Assembly: GCF_000949635.1 (NCBI RefSeq)
Contig: NZ_BAFN01000001.1
Span: forward strand, 2,232,001 to 2,296,000
From: Candidatus Brocadia sinica JPN1
GTDB taxonomy: Bacteria; Planctomycetota; Brocadiia; Brocadiales; Brocadiaceae
Direction: 5' to 3'
Length of the DNA stretch: 64,000 bases
Shown: positions 45,794 through 54,231 of the stretch, one piece after another
How the letters are laid out: the number at the start of each line of letters is the position of its first letter
How positions within the stretch are numbered: position 1 is the first letter of the stretch
The notes under the pieces: generated by a model
The model's database searches: none
What the model saw: the letters and a program-made list of their open reading frames with translations, nothing else
What the model was told of the DNA's origin: nothing
Position numbers and translations under genes: made by a program

Positions 45794-46952
45794 AGTAAAA
45801 GAAGGAATCGCCGCTTCGTCCTGGATTGTGAATATCTTTGAGGGTCGTTCTCAAGTTGTTTCTGAAGAGAAGGAAGTGTGTGATTTTAGGCTGGGAAACC
45901 CGAAGATAGAACCACCTTCAGAGTTTGTTGAGGAATTGAAGAAGGTTGCAAATAATCCCTTTCCAGGGATGCATGGCTATTCAGCTTTGGCAGGACATGT
46001 TCAGGCACGGGAGGTAATCGCTCAAACGCTGTCAAAAGAAAGAGGCCTGAATTTCACTGCGCAGCATGTAATTATGACTGCTGGCGGCGCAGGCGCATTA
46101 AATATCATTTTGAAAGCAATTTTGAATCCCGGTGATGAAGTCATTGTTTTGTCACCGCTCTACCTGGAATATCCTTACTATATTGATAACCATGGAGGCG
46201 TTTGTTGCATGGTTGAAACAAATGCAGATTTTACCTTAAACATTGATAAGGTCGCAGCAAAGATAAATCCCCGCACAAAGGCGATTATCATAAACTCGCC
46301 GAATAATCCGTCCGGGATGATTTACTCTGATGAGAGTTTGAAATCTACTGCACGGCTTCTGAACGAGAAAAACCGACAGTTCGGGAAAGATATTTTTTTG
46401 ATTTATGATGCGGCGTACCAGGACATCGTCTACGATGGCAATAAAGTTCCTGATATCTTTAATATCTATTCGAATACCATTTTTGCGGCTTCGTATTCCA
46501 AACCGCTTTCGATTCCGGGGGAAAGGATAGGCTATGCGGCAGTCCATCCTGCAATAAAAAATCCTGGAGAACTTATCGAGGCCCTGACCTTTGCGAATCG
46601 CGTTCTTGGCTATCTGAGCGCCCCTGTCCTTATGCAACACGTTATTACAAACCTTCAGGGTGTTTGTGTGGACAGGGCCGAATATCAGGAAAGAAGGGAT
46701 ATGTTTTGTAATGCCCTGCAGGATTTTGGTTATTCATTTGTACGACCAATGGGGGCGTATTATATCTTTCCCGAAACTCCCGGAGATGACCTTGTATTTA
46801 CGCAAGAACTAGCTAAAGAGGGAATACTGGTGCTTCCGGGGAAGAGTTTTGGAAGAAGTGGATACATCAGGATTGCATTCTGCGTGAAGAAAGAAACCAT
46901 TAAAAAATCGCTTCCTGGATTCAAAAAGGTTAAAAGACTTTTTCAGCCGTAA
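45777..46952 (+). CDS. Class I/II aminotransferase
   Basis: This PLP enzyme has 391 residues. PLP lysine is in 'SYSKPLSIPGERIGY' (near 242), 'NSPNNPSGMIY' holds the substrate Asn, and 'GGAGALNIILKA' is the phosphate-binding turn. The C-terminal Arg for the carboxylate is in 'SGYIRIAFC'. The substrate cannot be told from sequence alone; the family includes aspartate- and tyrosine-type enzymes. Its start lies inside nfo (17-bp overlap), with AAAGGAA as ribosome-binding site, so the pair is co-translated. The unknown 461-residue gene follows after 18 bp. Confidence 0.88.
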   Translation: MSISLKVKEGIAASSWIVNIFEGRSQVVSEEKEVCDFRLGNPKIEPPSEFVEELKKVANNPFPGMHGYSALAGHVQAREVIAQTLSKERGLNFTAQHVIMTAGGAGALNIILKAILNPGDEVIVLSPLYLEYPYYIDNHGGVCCMVETNADFTLNIDKVAAKINPRTKAIIINSPNNPSGMIYSDESLKSTARLLNEKNRQFGKDIFLIYDAAYQDIVYDGNKVPDIFNIYSNTIFAASYSKPLSIPGERIGYAAVHPAIKNPGELIEALTFANRVLGYLSAPVLMQHVITNLQGVCVDRAEYQERRDMFCNALQDFGYSFVRPMGAYYIFPETPGDDLVFTQELAKEGILVLPGKSFGRSGYIRIAFCVKKETIKKSLPGFKKVKRLFQP

Positions 46953-46970
46953 TCCAAGAGGGAGGTTTCG

Positions 46971-48356
46971 ATGAGACCAGCAGATGGCAGGGCTATACAG
47001 AAATTCGACTGGGGACTCTGTCCCCAGGCCGAGAATCTCTTAGTCCAACACATCGACACATTTCTGAAGAATAATAATTTTGCCTGTAAACTTTCTTCCA
47101 GAATGGAGCAGGAGACCTCAACATGGTTCCTTGACTGGATTGATCATGTTGTGTTGCCTGAAGATGTTGTTAGCGCAAAAGACATTGAGGACGTTGGTTT
47201 TCAGCAAATAGATCATCTTAAAGCTCCAACTGGCATGAGGGTATTTATGCACCCGGGGGCTATCTTTTTCCCTGTTCTGCTCAGCCAGGAAAATTCCACA
47301 GAAGTTGTACTCAAGCCGGAGAGGTTAGACCACTTTATTCAGGTGATTGGAAAGGGTTTGTCAATAGAAGGTAGTATCTGCGGGTCATACAGGAAGGCCA
47401 TTATTGCTGAACAGGGTGATTATATCCTCTCTGCTGCGGAAAGGAGAGGGTATGACGGTTTCTGTGTGTCTGAAAAGCTGACCGAAGATACCTGGGAATA
47501 CCGGCAAACGCTGGAAACATTTTTTTGCAGGCAGCGGTATTACGAAAGCCTTGAGGAAGGCATGAATGCCACACAGAAACTCATAGAAGATACGTGCAAA
47601 AAGTTATCACCAGCGCGGGTAACAGACGCCTTTTTCAGGGCGGAACGAGCCTACTGGGAGAGAAGAAACCGGGCAGGTCAGATACAAAAGGCCAGACAAG
47701 ACAGGTTAGGGCTGGGGTGGGGAAACCACGACCACCATACGTATCGGTCGTCACGAGGGAATTTCACCCGGCTCATAGAAATCTTTGAAACCCTCGGATT
47801 TATCTGTCGTGAACAGTTTTTTGCCGGTGAGGAAGCGGGTTGGGGCGCCCAGGTCCTTGAGCATCCGGAATGCGATATCGTGCTGTTCACCGATATCGAT
47901 CTCCTAAAAGAAGAAAGGAATGAGAATTTTACCCGGCACGGGTTAAAACAAACCGCACAGAGGGGAACGGTCGGGTTATGGGTGGAACTCCATGGAGAAA
48001 GCATCCTGCAGGCCGGACTTCACCACCTTGCGGCACGATTTGATTTTGGAAAATTGCGCACTGACCTGAAACAGTTAAACATTACTACAATGGACCCCTT
48101 TTCCTATTTCGAATTCCTGAAACAGGCATTCACCGAAGGGGAAGCATGGCATGTGGACAAAGAACGGCTGGACGGTCTTTTGGAAAAAGGTTCAATAACC
48201 AGGCCACAGCATGAGACGTTTCTTAAAGCCGGCGCAATAGGTGGGCATCTGGAAAATATCCAGAGAACTCAGGGATTCAAAGGATTCAACCAGCATTCCG
48301 TTTCGGCTATTATCAAAGCCACAGATCCGAGGAAATACGGAGTTCAGGGGGTATAA
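46971..48356 (+). CDS. Conserved protein of unknown function with metal-site-like His cluster
   Basis: The protein has 461 residues, and AGGGAGG precedes the ATG. No signal or membrane segment is present. The C-terminal half holds 'GNHDHHTYRSSRGNFTRLIEIFETLGF' (broken here as GNHDHHTYR and the helix after it), which resembles a vicinal-oxygen-chelate (VOC) strand, with a later Glu/His ('VELHGES') at a plausible second ligand place. The N-terminal half ('HPGAIFFPVLL', 'GSICGSYRKA') is unassigned. A metal-dependent oxygenase or isomerase is a guess. Its place in an operon with an aminotransferase suggests amino-acid or keto-acid chemistry. Confidence 0.6.
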   Translation: MRPADGRAIQKFDWGLCPQAENLLVQHIDTFLKNNNFACKLSSRMEQETSTWFLDWIDHVVLPEDVVSAKDIEDVGFQQIDHLKAPTGMRVFMHPGAIFFPVLLSQENSTEVVLKPERLDHFIQVIGKGLSIEGSICGSYRKAIIAEQGDYILSAAERRGYDGFCVSEKLTEDTWEYRQTLETFFCRQRYYESLEEGMNATQKLIEDTCKKLSPARVTDAFFRAERAYWERRNRAGQIQKARQDRLGLGWGNHDHHTYRSSRGNFTRLIEIFETLGFICREQFFAGEEAGWGAQVLEHPECDIVLFTDIDLLKEERNENFTRHGLKQTAQRGTVGLWVELHGESILQAGLHHLAARFDFGKLRTDLKQLNITTMDPFSYFEFLKQAFTEGEAWHVDKERLDGLLEKGSITRPQHETFLKAGAIGGHLENIQRTQGFKGFNQHSVSAIIKATDPRKYGVQGV

Positions 48357-48753
48357 GGGGCATGGAAATTTTTAAAATCGGATGTAGCTACAGAGGTACA
48401 GAGACGCCGGGAAAGACAAATAATTTACTGTTCAGAATTCTACGTTAACGTATCCAGCGTATTTTTATTCCGCGTGAACCATCACAAAAGAGCGCATCTT
48501 TCGTCCGTTGACAGTTGCAGAGAGTTACCTGCCTTTTCTCGGTAACCGCAATTTAAGGGGTTTATATTCTGTTCCCATGTGAGAACCGTCACAAAAGGGA
48601 AGGTCGTTTGATTTTCCGCAACTGCACCACCAATAAGTTCCCGGTTCTCATTCTATGGTAACAGGCATTTCTTTTCCTCCTTTCCTGAATCCTTGATTTT
48701 AATCGTGAAAATTGGGTATGGTTGTTTGCAAACAGTGAGATTGGAATTATGGT
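48357..48753. other. Intergenic stretch without recognised features
   Basis: About 400 bp between the unknown 461-residue gene and the toxin-antitoxin pair, whose convergent toxin gene ends at 48754. I see no coding sense, no RNA gene and no clear repeat. Confidence 0.5.
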
Positions 48754-48996
48754 TCAGTATGGTGTAATTTTTAAGCAAATAACTCCTGAACATAATTCCT
48801 TCTTGAGAAAAACCAGCATCCCGAAGTCTTTGTCACGGGTGATAAATAGTCTGTCCGTATTTTTTGCCTTCTCTAACATCATTTCATCTGAAGCCGTATG
48901 GAGATCGAGTTCTTTAGCAGTTACAACATCGTGTCCATACTTCCTTAAGAAATCTACGATTATTTTGTATATATCGTGGTCAGTTAACAATTTCAT
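48754..48996 (-). CDS. DUF5615 PIN-like toxin
   Basis: The 80 residues have an N-terminal acidic pair ('LLTDHDIYKIIVDFLRKYG') and a second acidic group ('RLFITRDKDFGMLVF'), with the DKDF motif typical of the DUF5615 PIN-like family (formerly Mut7-C-like). It probably acts as a ribonuclease. It overlaps the DUF433 gene by one base in a TGATG junction, the usual arrangement of antitoxin first, toxin second. Confidence 0.88.
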   Translation of the reverse strand: MKLLTDHDIYKIIVDFLRKYGHDVVTAKELDLHTASDEMMLEKAKNTDRLFITRDKDFGMLVFLKKELCSGVICLKITPY

Positions 48997-49232
48997 CAGC
49001 TTACTTCCATGTATATCTCTTCCTTTCTAATCAAATCCAGCACGTATTGAATGCAGGCCTTGATATCTTCTATCTTTAAATCTGGATAGTAATTTTGTAT
49101 GGTCTCGTTAAAGGGAATTCCTTCCTGAATTAGTTCAAGCACGTTGTCAACGGTTATCCTTGTACCGATTATGTATGGTTTTACAAAATGTACTTTAGGA
49201 TTAACGGTTATACGATTTCTATAATCTTTCAT
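48996..49232 (-). CDS. DUF433 antitoxin
   Basis: The 78 residues match DUF433, a winged helix-turn-helix family: 'RITVNPKVHFVKPYIIGTRI' and 'VDNVLELIQEGIPFNETIQNYY', with the conserved P.I.GTRI and the YP.L...DI helix start. It is the DNA-binding antitoxin of the DUF5615 toxin and likely represses its own operon. The overlap TGATG couples translation of both genes. Confidence 0.9.
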   Translation of the reverse strand: MKDYRNRITVNPKVHFVKPYIIGTRITVDNVLELIQEGIPFNETIQNYYPDLKIEDIKACIQYVLDLIRKEEIYMEVS

Positions 49233-49272
49233 GTATACCTCCGATTAAAAATAGTTGCGTTAGGTTGATGAA

Positions 49273-49322
49273 CGAAACCCAATATTTCCGTGAACGCTCC
49301 GGATGGTTGGTGTTGGGTTTCG
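49273..49322. repeat. Extragenic palindrome CGAAACCCAA/TTGGGTTTCG
   Basis: CGAAACCCAA (49273-49282) is perfectly complementary to TTGGGTTTCG (49313-49322), with a 30-nt loop. Similar units recur at 49763-49789, and related ones at 49911-49936 and 50095-50140. It lies upstream of the toxin-antitoxin operon on its 5' side. Confidence 0.65.
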
Positions 49323-49363
49323 CCTACGTTTTACTCAGCCTTATAGTTCGTTGTTTGTGGAAT

Positions 49364-49627
49364 TTATGGTAAAACAACTTCAGGTTTAATGAGCCTTGAT
49401 TTGGCTGGTTTTAACCCCTTCACCTTGACATAGACAACTATCTGGCCAGATTCCCTCTGTTTATCGGCTAACTGTCTACTCCACTCGTTATACTCTTCAT
49501 CCCCTTCAACTTGTAAAACAATTTGAGCATTTTGTGGAATTTTTGTGGCAAATTTAGGATGCTCAACAACATATCGGTCAAATTCTGCGACTAATATGGC
49601 ATGCCTTTTCTCTAATATATCTATTAT
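49364..49627 (-). CDS. DUF5647-like small protein lacking a canonical start codon
   Basis: A clean frame of about 87 codons reads 'IIDILEKRHAILVAEFDRY', 'IPQNAQIVLQVEGDEEYNEW' and ends 'KSRLIKPEVVLP'. It matches the DUF5647 pattern (EKR...F..YV..HP....IP..AQIV). There is no ATG, GTG or TTG before the conserved part. The frame begins ATA ATA GAT directly after the stop of an upstream fragment, with GGAGGG at the right distance for an ATA start at 49627 or 49624. Either ATA is used, or a former ATG was mutated and the gene is dead. Confidence 0.55.
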   Translation of the reverse strand: MIDILEKRHAILVAEFDRYVVEHPKFATKIPQNAQIVLQVEGDEEYNEWSRQLADKQRESGQIVVYVKVKGLKPAKSRLIKPEVVLP

Positions 49628-49798
49628 TTATTTACCCTCCAGAAAGGCCTTTTGATAAACTTTCCAATTTTCTTTTATGTCTTCATCTGCCAAATTCAAT
49701 GCCTCATTGAGTTTCAGATGAAGTTCCTTTTTAATCTTTTTCCCATCGAGATAGTTGTGTAGGTTGGGTTGAGCAAAACGAAACCCAACAACACAGAT
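49628..49798 (-). pseudogene. Fragment of a small protein upstream of the DUF5647-like frame
   Basis: In the same frame as the DUF5647-like gene, the text 'NYLDGKKIKKELHLKLNEAL' and 'WKVYQKAFLEGK' precedes TAA at 49630-49628. It is coding-like, but its 5' part runs into the GTTGGGTT palindrome and then an in-frame stop, with no start codon. It is probably the 3' remainder of a small gene, perhaps a partner of the DUF5647-like protein, cut by the repeat. Confidence 0.4.
49763..49789. repeat. Extragenic palindrome GTTGGGTT/AACCCAAC
   Basis: GTTGGGTT (49763-49770) and AACCCAAC (49782-49789) form a perfect 8-bp stem around an 11-nt loop. It belongs to the same family as the unit at 49273-49322. 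Confidence 0.65.
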
Positions 49799-49910
49799 TA
49801 TTCATATCCTACATTTTCATCAAAATTTATTTCTGCCGTGTAGGGATTAAGGTGCAGTCTCTTGCGCCGAATCGTTCGACTGAGCTCACGACGAAGTCCA
49901 CCTTCATGTT

Positions 49911-49936
49911 GGTGGGTTCGCTCCGCTAAACCCACC
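49911..49936. repeat. Extragenic palindrome GGTGGGTT/AACCCACC
   Basis: A perfect 8-bp stem (49911-49918 with 49929-49936) around TCGCTCCGCT. The motif is of the common 'ggtgggtt..gctaaacccacc' dispersed type. Around it (49799-50147) no coding sense was seen except a further TTGGGTT/AACCCAA pair at 50095-50140 just before the cytochrome gene end. Confidence 0.6.
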
Positions 49937-50147
49937 CTACCCGCTGGATTGAAATGAACATACTCGATATGTTTTATAAAATCAACCCGTAATATTCTTT
50001 TTCTATTGTACGTTACGACAGTAAAAAAGAAAGTCGCACCTTGCGCTTGTGATCTGTGATTTTACATTATTTCCTTACAGGCCATATTAAATTATTGGGT
50101 TTTATTTCCCGTATCAAGTACGGGACATGCCTCAACCCAACGAAAAA

Positions 50148-53012
50148 CTACTCCCACAGATTCATTAAATAATCCTTCATTACCTCTGCCTGTTCTTCCG
50201 GTGTGCCGGGGATATAATCCTGAAATTCTCCCTCTCTGAAAAATTTGGGCATTTTAGTGCCAGGTTGGATGGATTGAGGATCGAGGAGCCATCGCTTTAT
50301 CCAGGCTGGCTTTAGCCTCCTCTTGGCGAGCATGAGGTCTGGTGCCCAGCCGGTTTTATCACCTTCCGGCATCTTTTCACCCTTTACATGGCATAAGATG
50401 CAGTTGACGTCCTTTGATTCAAAGAGTCTCTTTGCTGCTAAGAGGTAACCCGGTAGCATGGCTTCTTTTGCGCCTATGTATTCCTTTTTTGTCTCAAATA
50501 TATATTCATACGGGTACGACTCATTTTCTACCTCGGCAAAGAACCTGGCAAGGCCGGTAGCCTCATTATCCGGCAAGCTGAATGTGGGCATCTTTATGTC
50601 GAGCCAGGGCCTGAGGTCGGAGGGTTCTTTCAAAAATTCGAATAACCATTCGGGCTGTACCTTCTTGCCCTCACCGTATAATAATGGTGGTGCGAATACC
50701 CTTGCCTCTTCCGGTACTAACCCCTCAGTTTCAACATGGTACTCTGTGATTTCCGGTACAATATCGCCCCCGAAGGCCACTTTTCTATCCCGTATCTGCT
50801 GGTTTTCTATGTACACCGTCTCGCCGGCCTTACGCCCTAGTTTCTCATTATCCTCCCAGAGTTGAAAATAGACCCCTGCATCCTCTTCCAGTTTTATCAT
50901 TCCCACCGCCTCGATGTCTCCGGCAAGGTGCAATCTGTCCAGGTCAAGCTGATGACAGCCAATGCAATTGTATTTCCCAATGAATCTCTTTCCTTCAGCT
51001 ATCGCTCGTTCTTTTTCAGTCAGCCTTGCGATATACTTTTCCGGTAATTTTTCTTCCCTCAGTCCGGTTAATAAGATAACTAATGAGTCTATCTCTTCTT
51101 CTTTTAATCCAAAATCAGGCATTTTCAGGCGATCCTCTGGTTTTTTATATTTTCCCTCGTCAAACTGTCTTGGGTCATGCAACTTTGCCTGTAACCACTC
51201 CCGCCTTGCCTTTCCCACATTTTCCGTAAAATGCCTAAGCCCCGCCTCGCCTAAGATCTTCTTTTCTAACAATCCAAAATCAAAGAGGGTTACCGGTTTA
51301 GACCCGATAGCTGATAATTCGGTCCCTATCTTTCCAAGTCCTTCCATGTCCTTGATTTCGTGACAGCCAAAACAACCGTATTTCTTGATCAGTGCATCTC
51401 CTGCTTGTGAGAGTTCTTTGTCTTCCAGCCACCTTACATCCGGCATCGCCTCCGTTATGGTATCTGCACTTGTTTTCTGTATCAAATATATGGCAATGAG
51501 ATGTGCCTTTTCCTGGTTCAACCTGAAACTTGGCATGCGTGTAAGGGGATCCTTTCCTTTTGGGTTCATGATCCACTCTACCAGATACCCATAGTTTACC
51601 TTTTGTCCAATCCGTGCGAGATTAGGGGCAAATCCCCGTTCGGCGTCTTTCTTGTAACTGTGACATGCCATACAGCCGACCTGTTCAAAGAGGAAATCAC
51701 CCTGTGATAATTGTTCTTCGTGAAAGACCGGTATTTCGTCTGTGGTTTTTTTCTCATCGGCATGTTGCCAGAGATATGCTGCTATGGCACGTGATTCTTC
51801 ATCTGAGAGTTTGAAGTCCGGCATTAACGTGGTAGGTCTGAATTTTTTAGGGGCCTTTATCCAATCCGTGACCCATTCGGCTTTTACCTTGTTCTGTATA
51901 TTTCGTAAATTTGGGCCTATCATCCTGTTTTTATCCTTGCCAAAGCCTGTTGTTTCATGGCATCCATGGCAGCCCAGATCTTCAAACAGCCTTTTGCCCT
52001 TCCAGAGTGATTCACCTCCTTTTACCTCCCTGCCTTCATTATGACATCGTATGCATGACGCCTGAGCTGTCTTTCCACGATAAATTGGTGTGAGCCAGTA
52101 TTCAACCTCGCCATGTGCTTTCTTTACGCTTGATGTAGCGCTTGCTTGTCCTTCGTGACAGAGCACACAACCGAATCTTTCCGGAGGATGATTGCCCAAA
52201 TACAATTTCCGGTCAGGATGAGTTGTGAACGGTTGTTCTGTAGACACGCCTTCTGGCCTGTCTATGCCCACATGACACGACATGCACCGATCGATGATGT
52301 TTAAATCTTCCATATATGTCTGGTATACTTGCAAACTTGGGCGAGTTTTCCTGAAGGTTTTTAATTGCGCCTTGTATCGTTCTAAACCAGCGGTATAGAC
52401 ATCTAACTCTTCCGTATATTTATCAACGTCCTGTTTGAGATCATTTAATCTTTCTTTTATGGGTGCAATCTTACCTTCCAGATCTTTCATCTTTGCGGTA
52501 AATTCCTTACCTTTTTCCTCTGATTCCTCGATCTCGCGCCTGATTTGTTCACTCTGGGTCTTTCCATAGAGATATTCCTTCTCCATGTTTTCATTTCGGG
52601 CAACTATTGCCTGAAACTTCTGGGTCTCTAACTCGTTATTCAGTGTCTTTTGTTCTTCTGATAATTTCTTGTATTCATTTTGTATCGATGGTTTTTTAAA
52701 CTCCTCCCATGCTCGTTCCAGATTATTCTTTGTTTCTCTATATTTTGTCTGTACGTCTGGACTTTCAAAATTTGCCCGTTCCTTTTCGTAGTTTTGCTTA
52801 ACTTTTTCGTACTCTAAGCGATAGAACTGTCTCTGGTATTTCTTCCATGGTCGTCTGTCAACGGTCTCGTTTACGATCACCCATGCAGTGACTCCTACAA
52901 GGATGAAACTAACCACGACAAAGATTATCAGGTAAGATTTGCCCTCTTCTTTTTTTGTAGAACGTGGATTTTTGTTGGTTAACATAGTTTTCGTGTTTAC
53001 AAGGAATTTCAA
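50148..53012 (-). CDS. Membrane-anchored octaheme c-type cytochrome with coiled coil
   Basis: The protein has 954 residues. A membrane anchor (about 27-48) is followed by a long charged coiled coil (about 60-225). Eight CxxCH heme sites are present: CMSCH (243), CVLCH (282), CIRCH (320), CHGCH (348), then CMACH, CFGCH, CIGCH and CILCH further on. Several units repeat the 'GC.GCH....G...GPNL..I' cytochrome c fold, with distal Met-type 'MP.F.L' segments ('TLMPDFKLSDEE', 'RMPSFRLNQE', 'KMPDFGLKEEE', 'KMPTFSLPDNE'), so it looks like serial class-I cytochrome modules. It is the last gene of the Rieske/cytochrome b operon and probably carries electrons away from the complex. Confidence 0.92.
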   Translation of the reverse strand: MKFLVNTKTMLTNKNPRSTKKEEGKSYLIIFVVVSFILVGVTAWVIVNETVDRRPWKKYQRQFYRLEYEKVKQNYEKERANFESPDVQTKYRETKNNLERAWEEFKKPSIQNEYKKLSEEQKTLNNELETQKFQAIVARNENMEKEYLYGKTQSEQIRREIEESEEKGKEFTAKMKDLEGKIAPIKERLNDLKQDVDKYTEELDVYTAGLERYKAQLKTFRKTRPSLQVYQTYMEDLNIIDRCMSCHVGIDRPEGVSTEQPFTTHPDRKLYLGNHPPERFGCVLCHEGQASATSSVKKAHGEVEYWLTPIYRGKTAQASCIRCHNEGREVKGGESLWKGKRLFEDLGCHGCHETTGFGKDKNRMIGPNLRNIQNKVKAEWVTDWIKAPKKFRPTTLMPDFKLSDEESRAIAAYLWQHADEKKTTDEIPVFHEEQLSQGDFLFEQVGCMACHSYKKDAERGFAPNLARIGQKVNYGYLVEWIMNPKGKDPLTRMPSFRLNQEKAHLIAIYLIQKTSADTITEAMPDVRWLEDKELSQAGDALIKKYGCFGCHEIKDMEGLGKIGTELSAIGSKPVTLFDFGLLEKKILGEAGLRHFTENVGKARREWLQAKLHDPRQFDEGKYKKPEDRLKMPDFGLKEEEIDSLVILLTGLREEKLPEKYIARLTEKERAIAEGKRFIGKYNCIGCHQLDLDRLHLAGDIEAVGMIKLEEDAGVYFQLWEDNEKLGRKAGETVYIENQQIRDRKVAFGGDIVPEITEYHVETEGLVPEEARVFAPPLLYGEGKKVQPEWLFEFLKEPSDLRPWLDIKMPTFSLPDNEATGLARFFAEVENESYPYEYIFETKKEYIGAKEAMLPGYLLAAKRLFESKDVNCILCHVKGEKMPEGDKTGWAPDLMLAKRRLKPAWIKRWLLDPQSIQPGTKMPKFFREGEFQDYIPGTPEEQAEVMKDYLMNLWE

Positions 53013-53135
53013 TTACCCCTCCCATAATCCCCGCGTTTACGGGGGAAACAGGGGGGAAAGTTGCTGAAGGCTTTATTTAATGTTTAGGAATTTTCATTTT
53101 ATTTATATGGTTTTTATATCAGATAGCCTTTTAAG

Positions 53136-53164
53136 GCTGGTTCAATCTGCAAGATTGAACCAGC
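53136..53164 (-). other. Perfect 12-bp hairpin between subunit IV and the octaheme gene
   Basis: GCTGGTTCAATC (53136-53147) is fully complementary to GATTGAACCAGC (53153-53164), with a 5-nt loop. No T-run follows on the minus strand, so a full terminator is unlikely. It may be a processing or stability stem that sets a different level for the octaheme transcript. Confidence 0.6.
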
Positions 53165-53186
53165 GAAGTCGCCAAAAGCGTTAAAT

Positions 53187-54029
53187 TTATATATTAAACC
53201 ACGGCGTTACCCAGATATATTTTACATGGAATACCAATCTCAAACATACCTTTATCGGCAACGCTAACATCGAAAAGAAAAGAAACGCCACGATGGAATA
53301 TCTCATAATGCCAAGTTTTTCTAATGCTACGCTTTTCCTTGACTTCATGAAACGGTAGGGGAGCGTCATGCCCATGAAGAAATATCCGATTACCACTGCA
53401 CCACCGAGAACAAACCCCAGGAAGGATTTGGAATTGATACCAATGAAACTACTGAGATCGTAGTTGGTTTCTGCTACGATTCGATGTGGATCCCATTCCT
53501 GCCAGGGCCAGAACCAGAGCCAGCCCGGCCCACGCATGAAGACGCCCACGATAATCAATAATATCCATAAGAAATGGAATCCAAAGCAGAAGGTAAGCAT
53601 GGCAAACTTCCGTTCCTTAAAGGTGTAATATCCATTTCCTTTCGGATTAAAATCAACGTAAGGTATGGCCATCAGCCCGATGATGATAAGCATGGGAAAA
53701 ATGACCCCCGCAATCCATGGATCAAAGTAAACCAGCATTTCCTGGAGCCCCAAAAAATACCATGGCGCCTTTGCCGGATTCGGGGTCATGGTAGGATCTG
53801 AAAGTTCCTCCAGCGGTGCATCAAGCAGGATAGACCAGACAATGAGGATGATGGTACAAATGATCGCTGCCAGAAACTCTTTTCTTACCAGGTATGGCCA
53901 CGTGGGTATTTCCCTTTCGGATATTTCTGCATCTTTTTCCTTGGCAAGGGTGGGGCCTTTAATGAAGGCGAGCGCCCGGTATCTGCCTTTGTCTTTTGGG
54001 TTTTCTGCTCTATTATCTAACTTTTCCAT
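53187..54029 (-). CDS. Cytochrome b subunit IV-like protein (petD-type)
   Basis: The protein has 280 residues. After a hydrophilic N-terminus there are four clear membrane helices. The text 'DPTMTPNPAKAPWYFLGLQEMLVYFDPW' (broken as DPTMTPNPAKAPWYF and LQEMLVYFDPW) is the conserved quinol-site 'PDP...TP....PEWY' loop of the C-terminal part of split cytochrome b, here 'PAKAPWYF', so the usual Glu of PEWY is replaced by Ala-Pro. It is a split b6/subunit IV arrangement, as in b6f complexes. It lies between the FAD/FeS subunit gene and the octaheme gene. Confidence 0.9.
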   Translation of the reverse strand: MEKLDNRAENPKDKGRYRALAFIKGPTLAKEKDAEISEREIPTWPYLVRKEFLAAIICTIILIVWSILLDAPLEELSDPTMTPNPAKAPWYFLGLQEMLVYFDPWIAGVIFPMLIIIGLMAIPYVDFNPKGNGYYTFKERKFAMLTFCFGFHFLWILLIIVGVFMRGPGWLWFWPWQEWDPHRIVAETNYDLSSFIGINSKSFLGFVLGGAVVIGYFFMGMTLPYRFMKSRKSVALEKLGIMRYSIVAFLFFSMLALPIKVCLRLVFHVKYIWVTPWFNI

Positions 54030-54231
54030 ATTTTACTATAGGGTCCAGAATAAACATTAAAAATCAAAAATTAAATGTAAAAAATAAAAATGACAGATGT
54101 AAAGTAAAAAAGTGTTGAGAAACAAATCTAATGGACATTCGTAACGATTTTTGCATTTTGACTCGTATTTTTAAATTTTCATTTTTTATATTTTATTTGC
54201 GTTGGCAATCTTTTCCTTTGTGCTTGTGGTG

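Noticed and set aside
49233-50147. Possible CRISPR array in the repeat-rich gap
   Set aside because: The units are palindromes of different length at irregular distance, with no constant spacer size and no cas genes.
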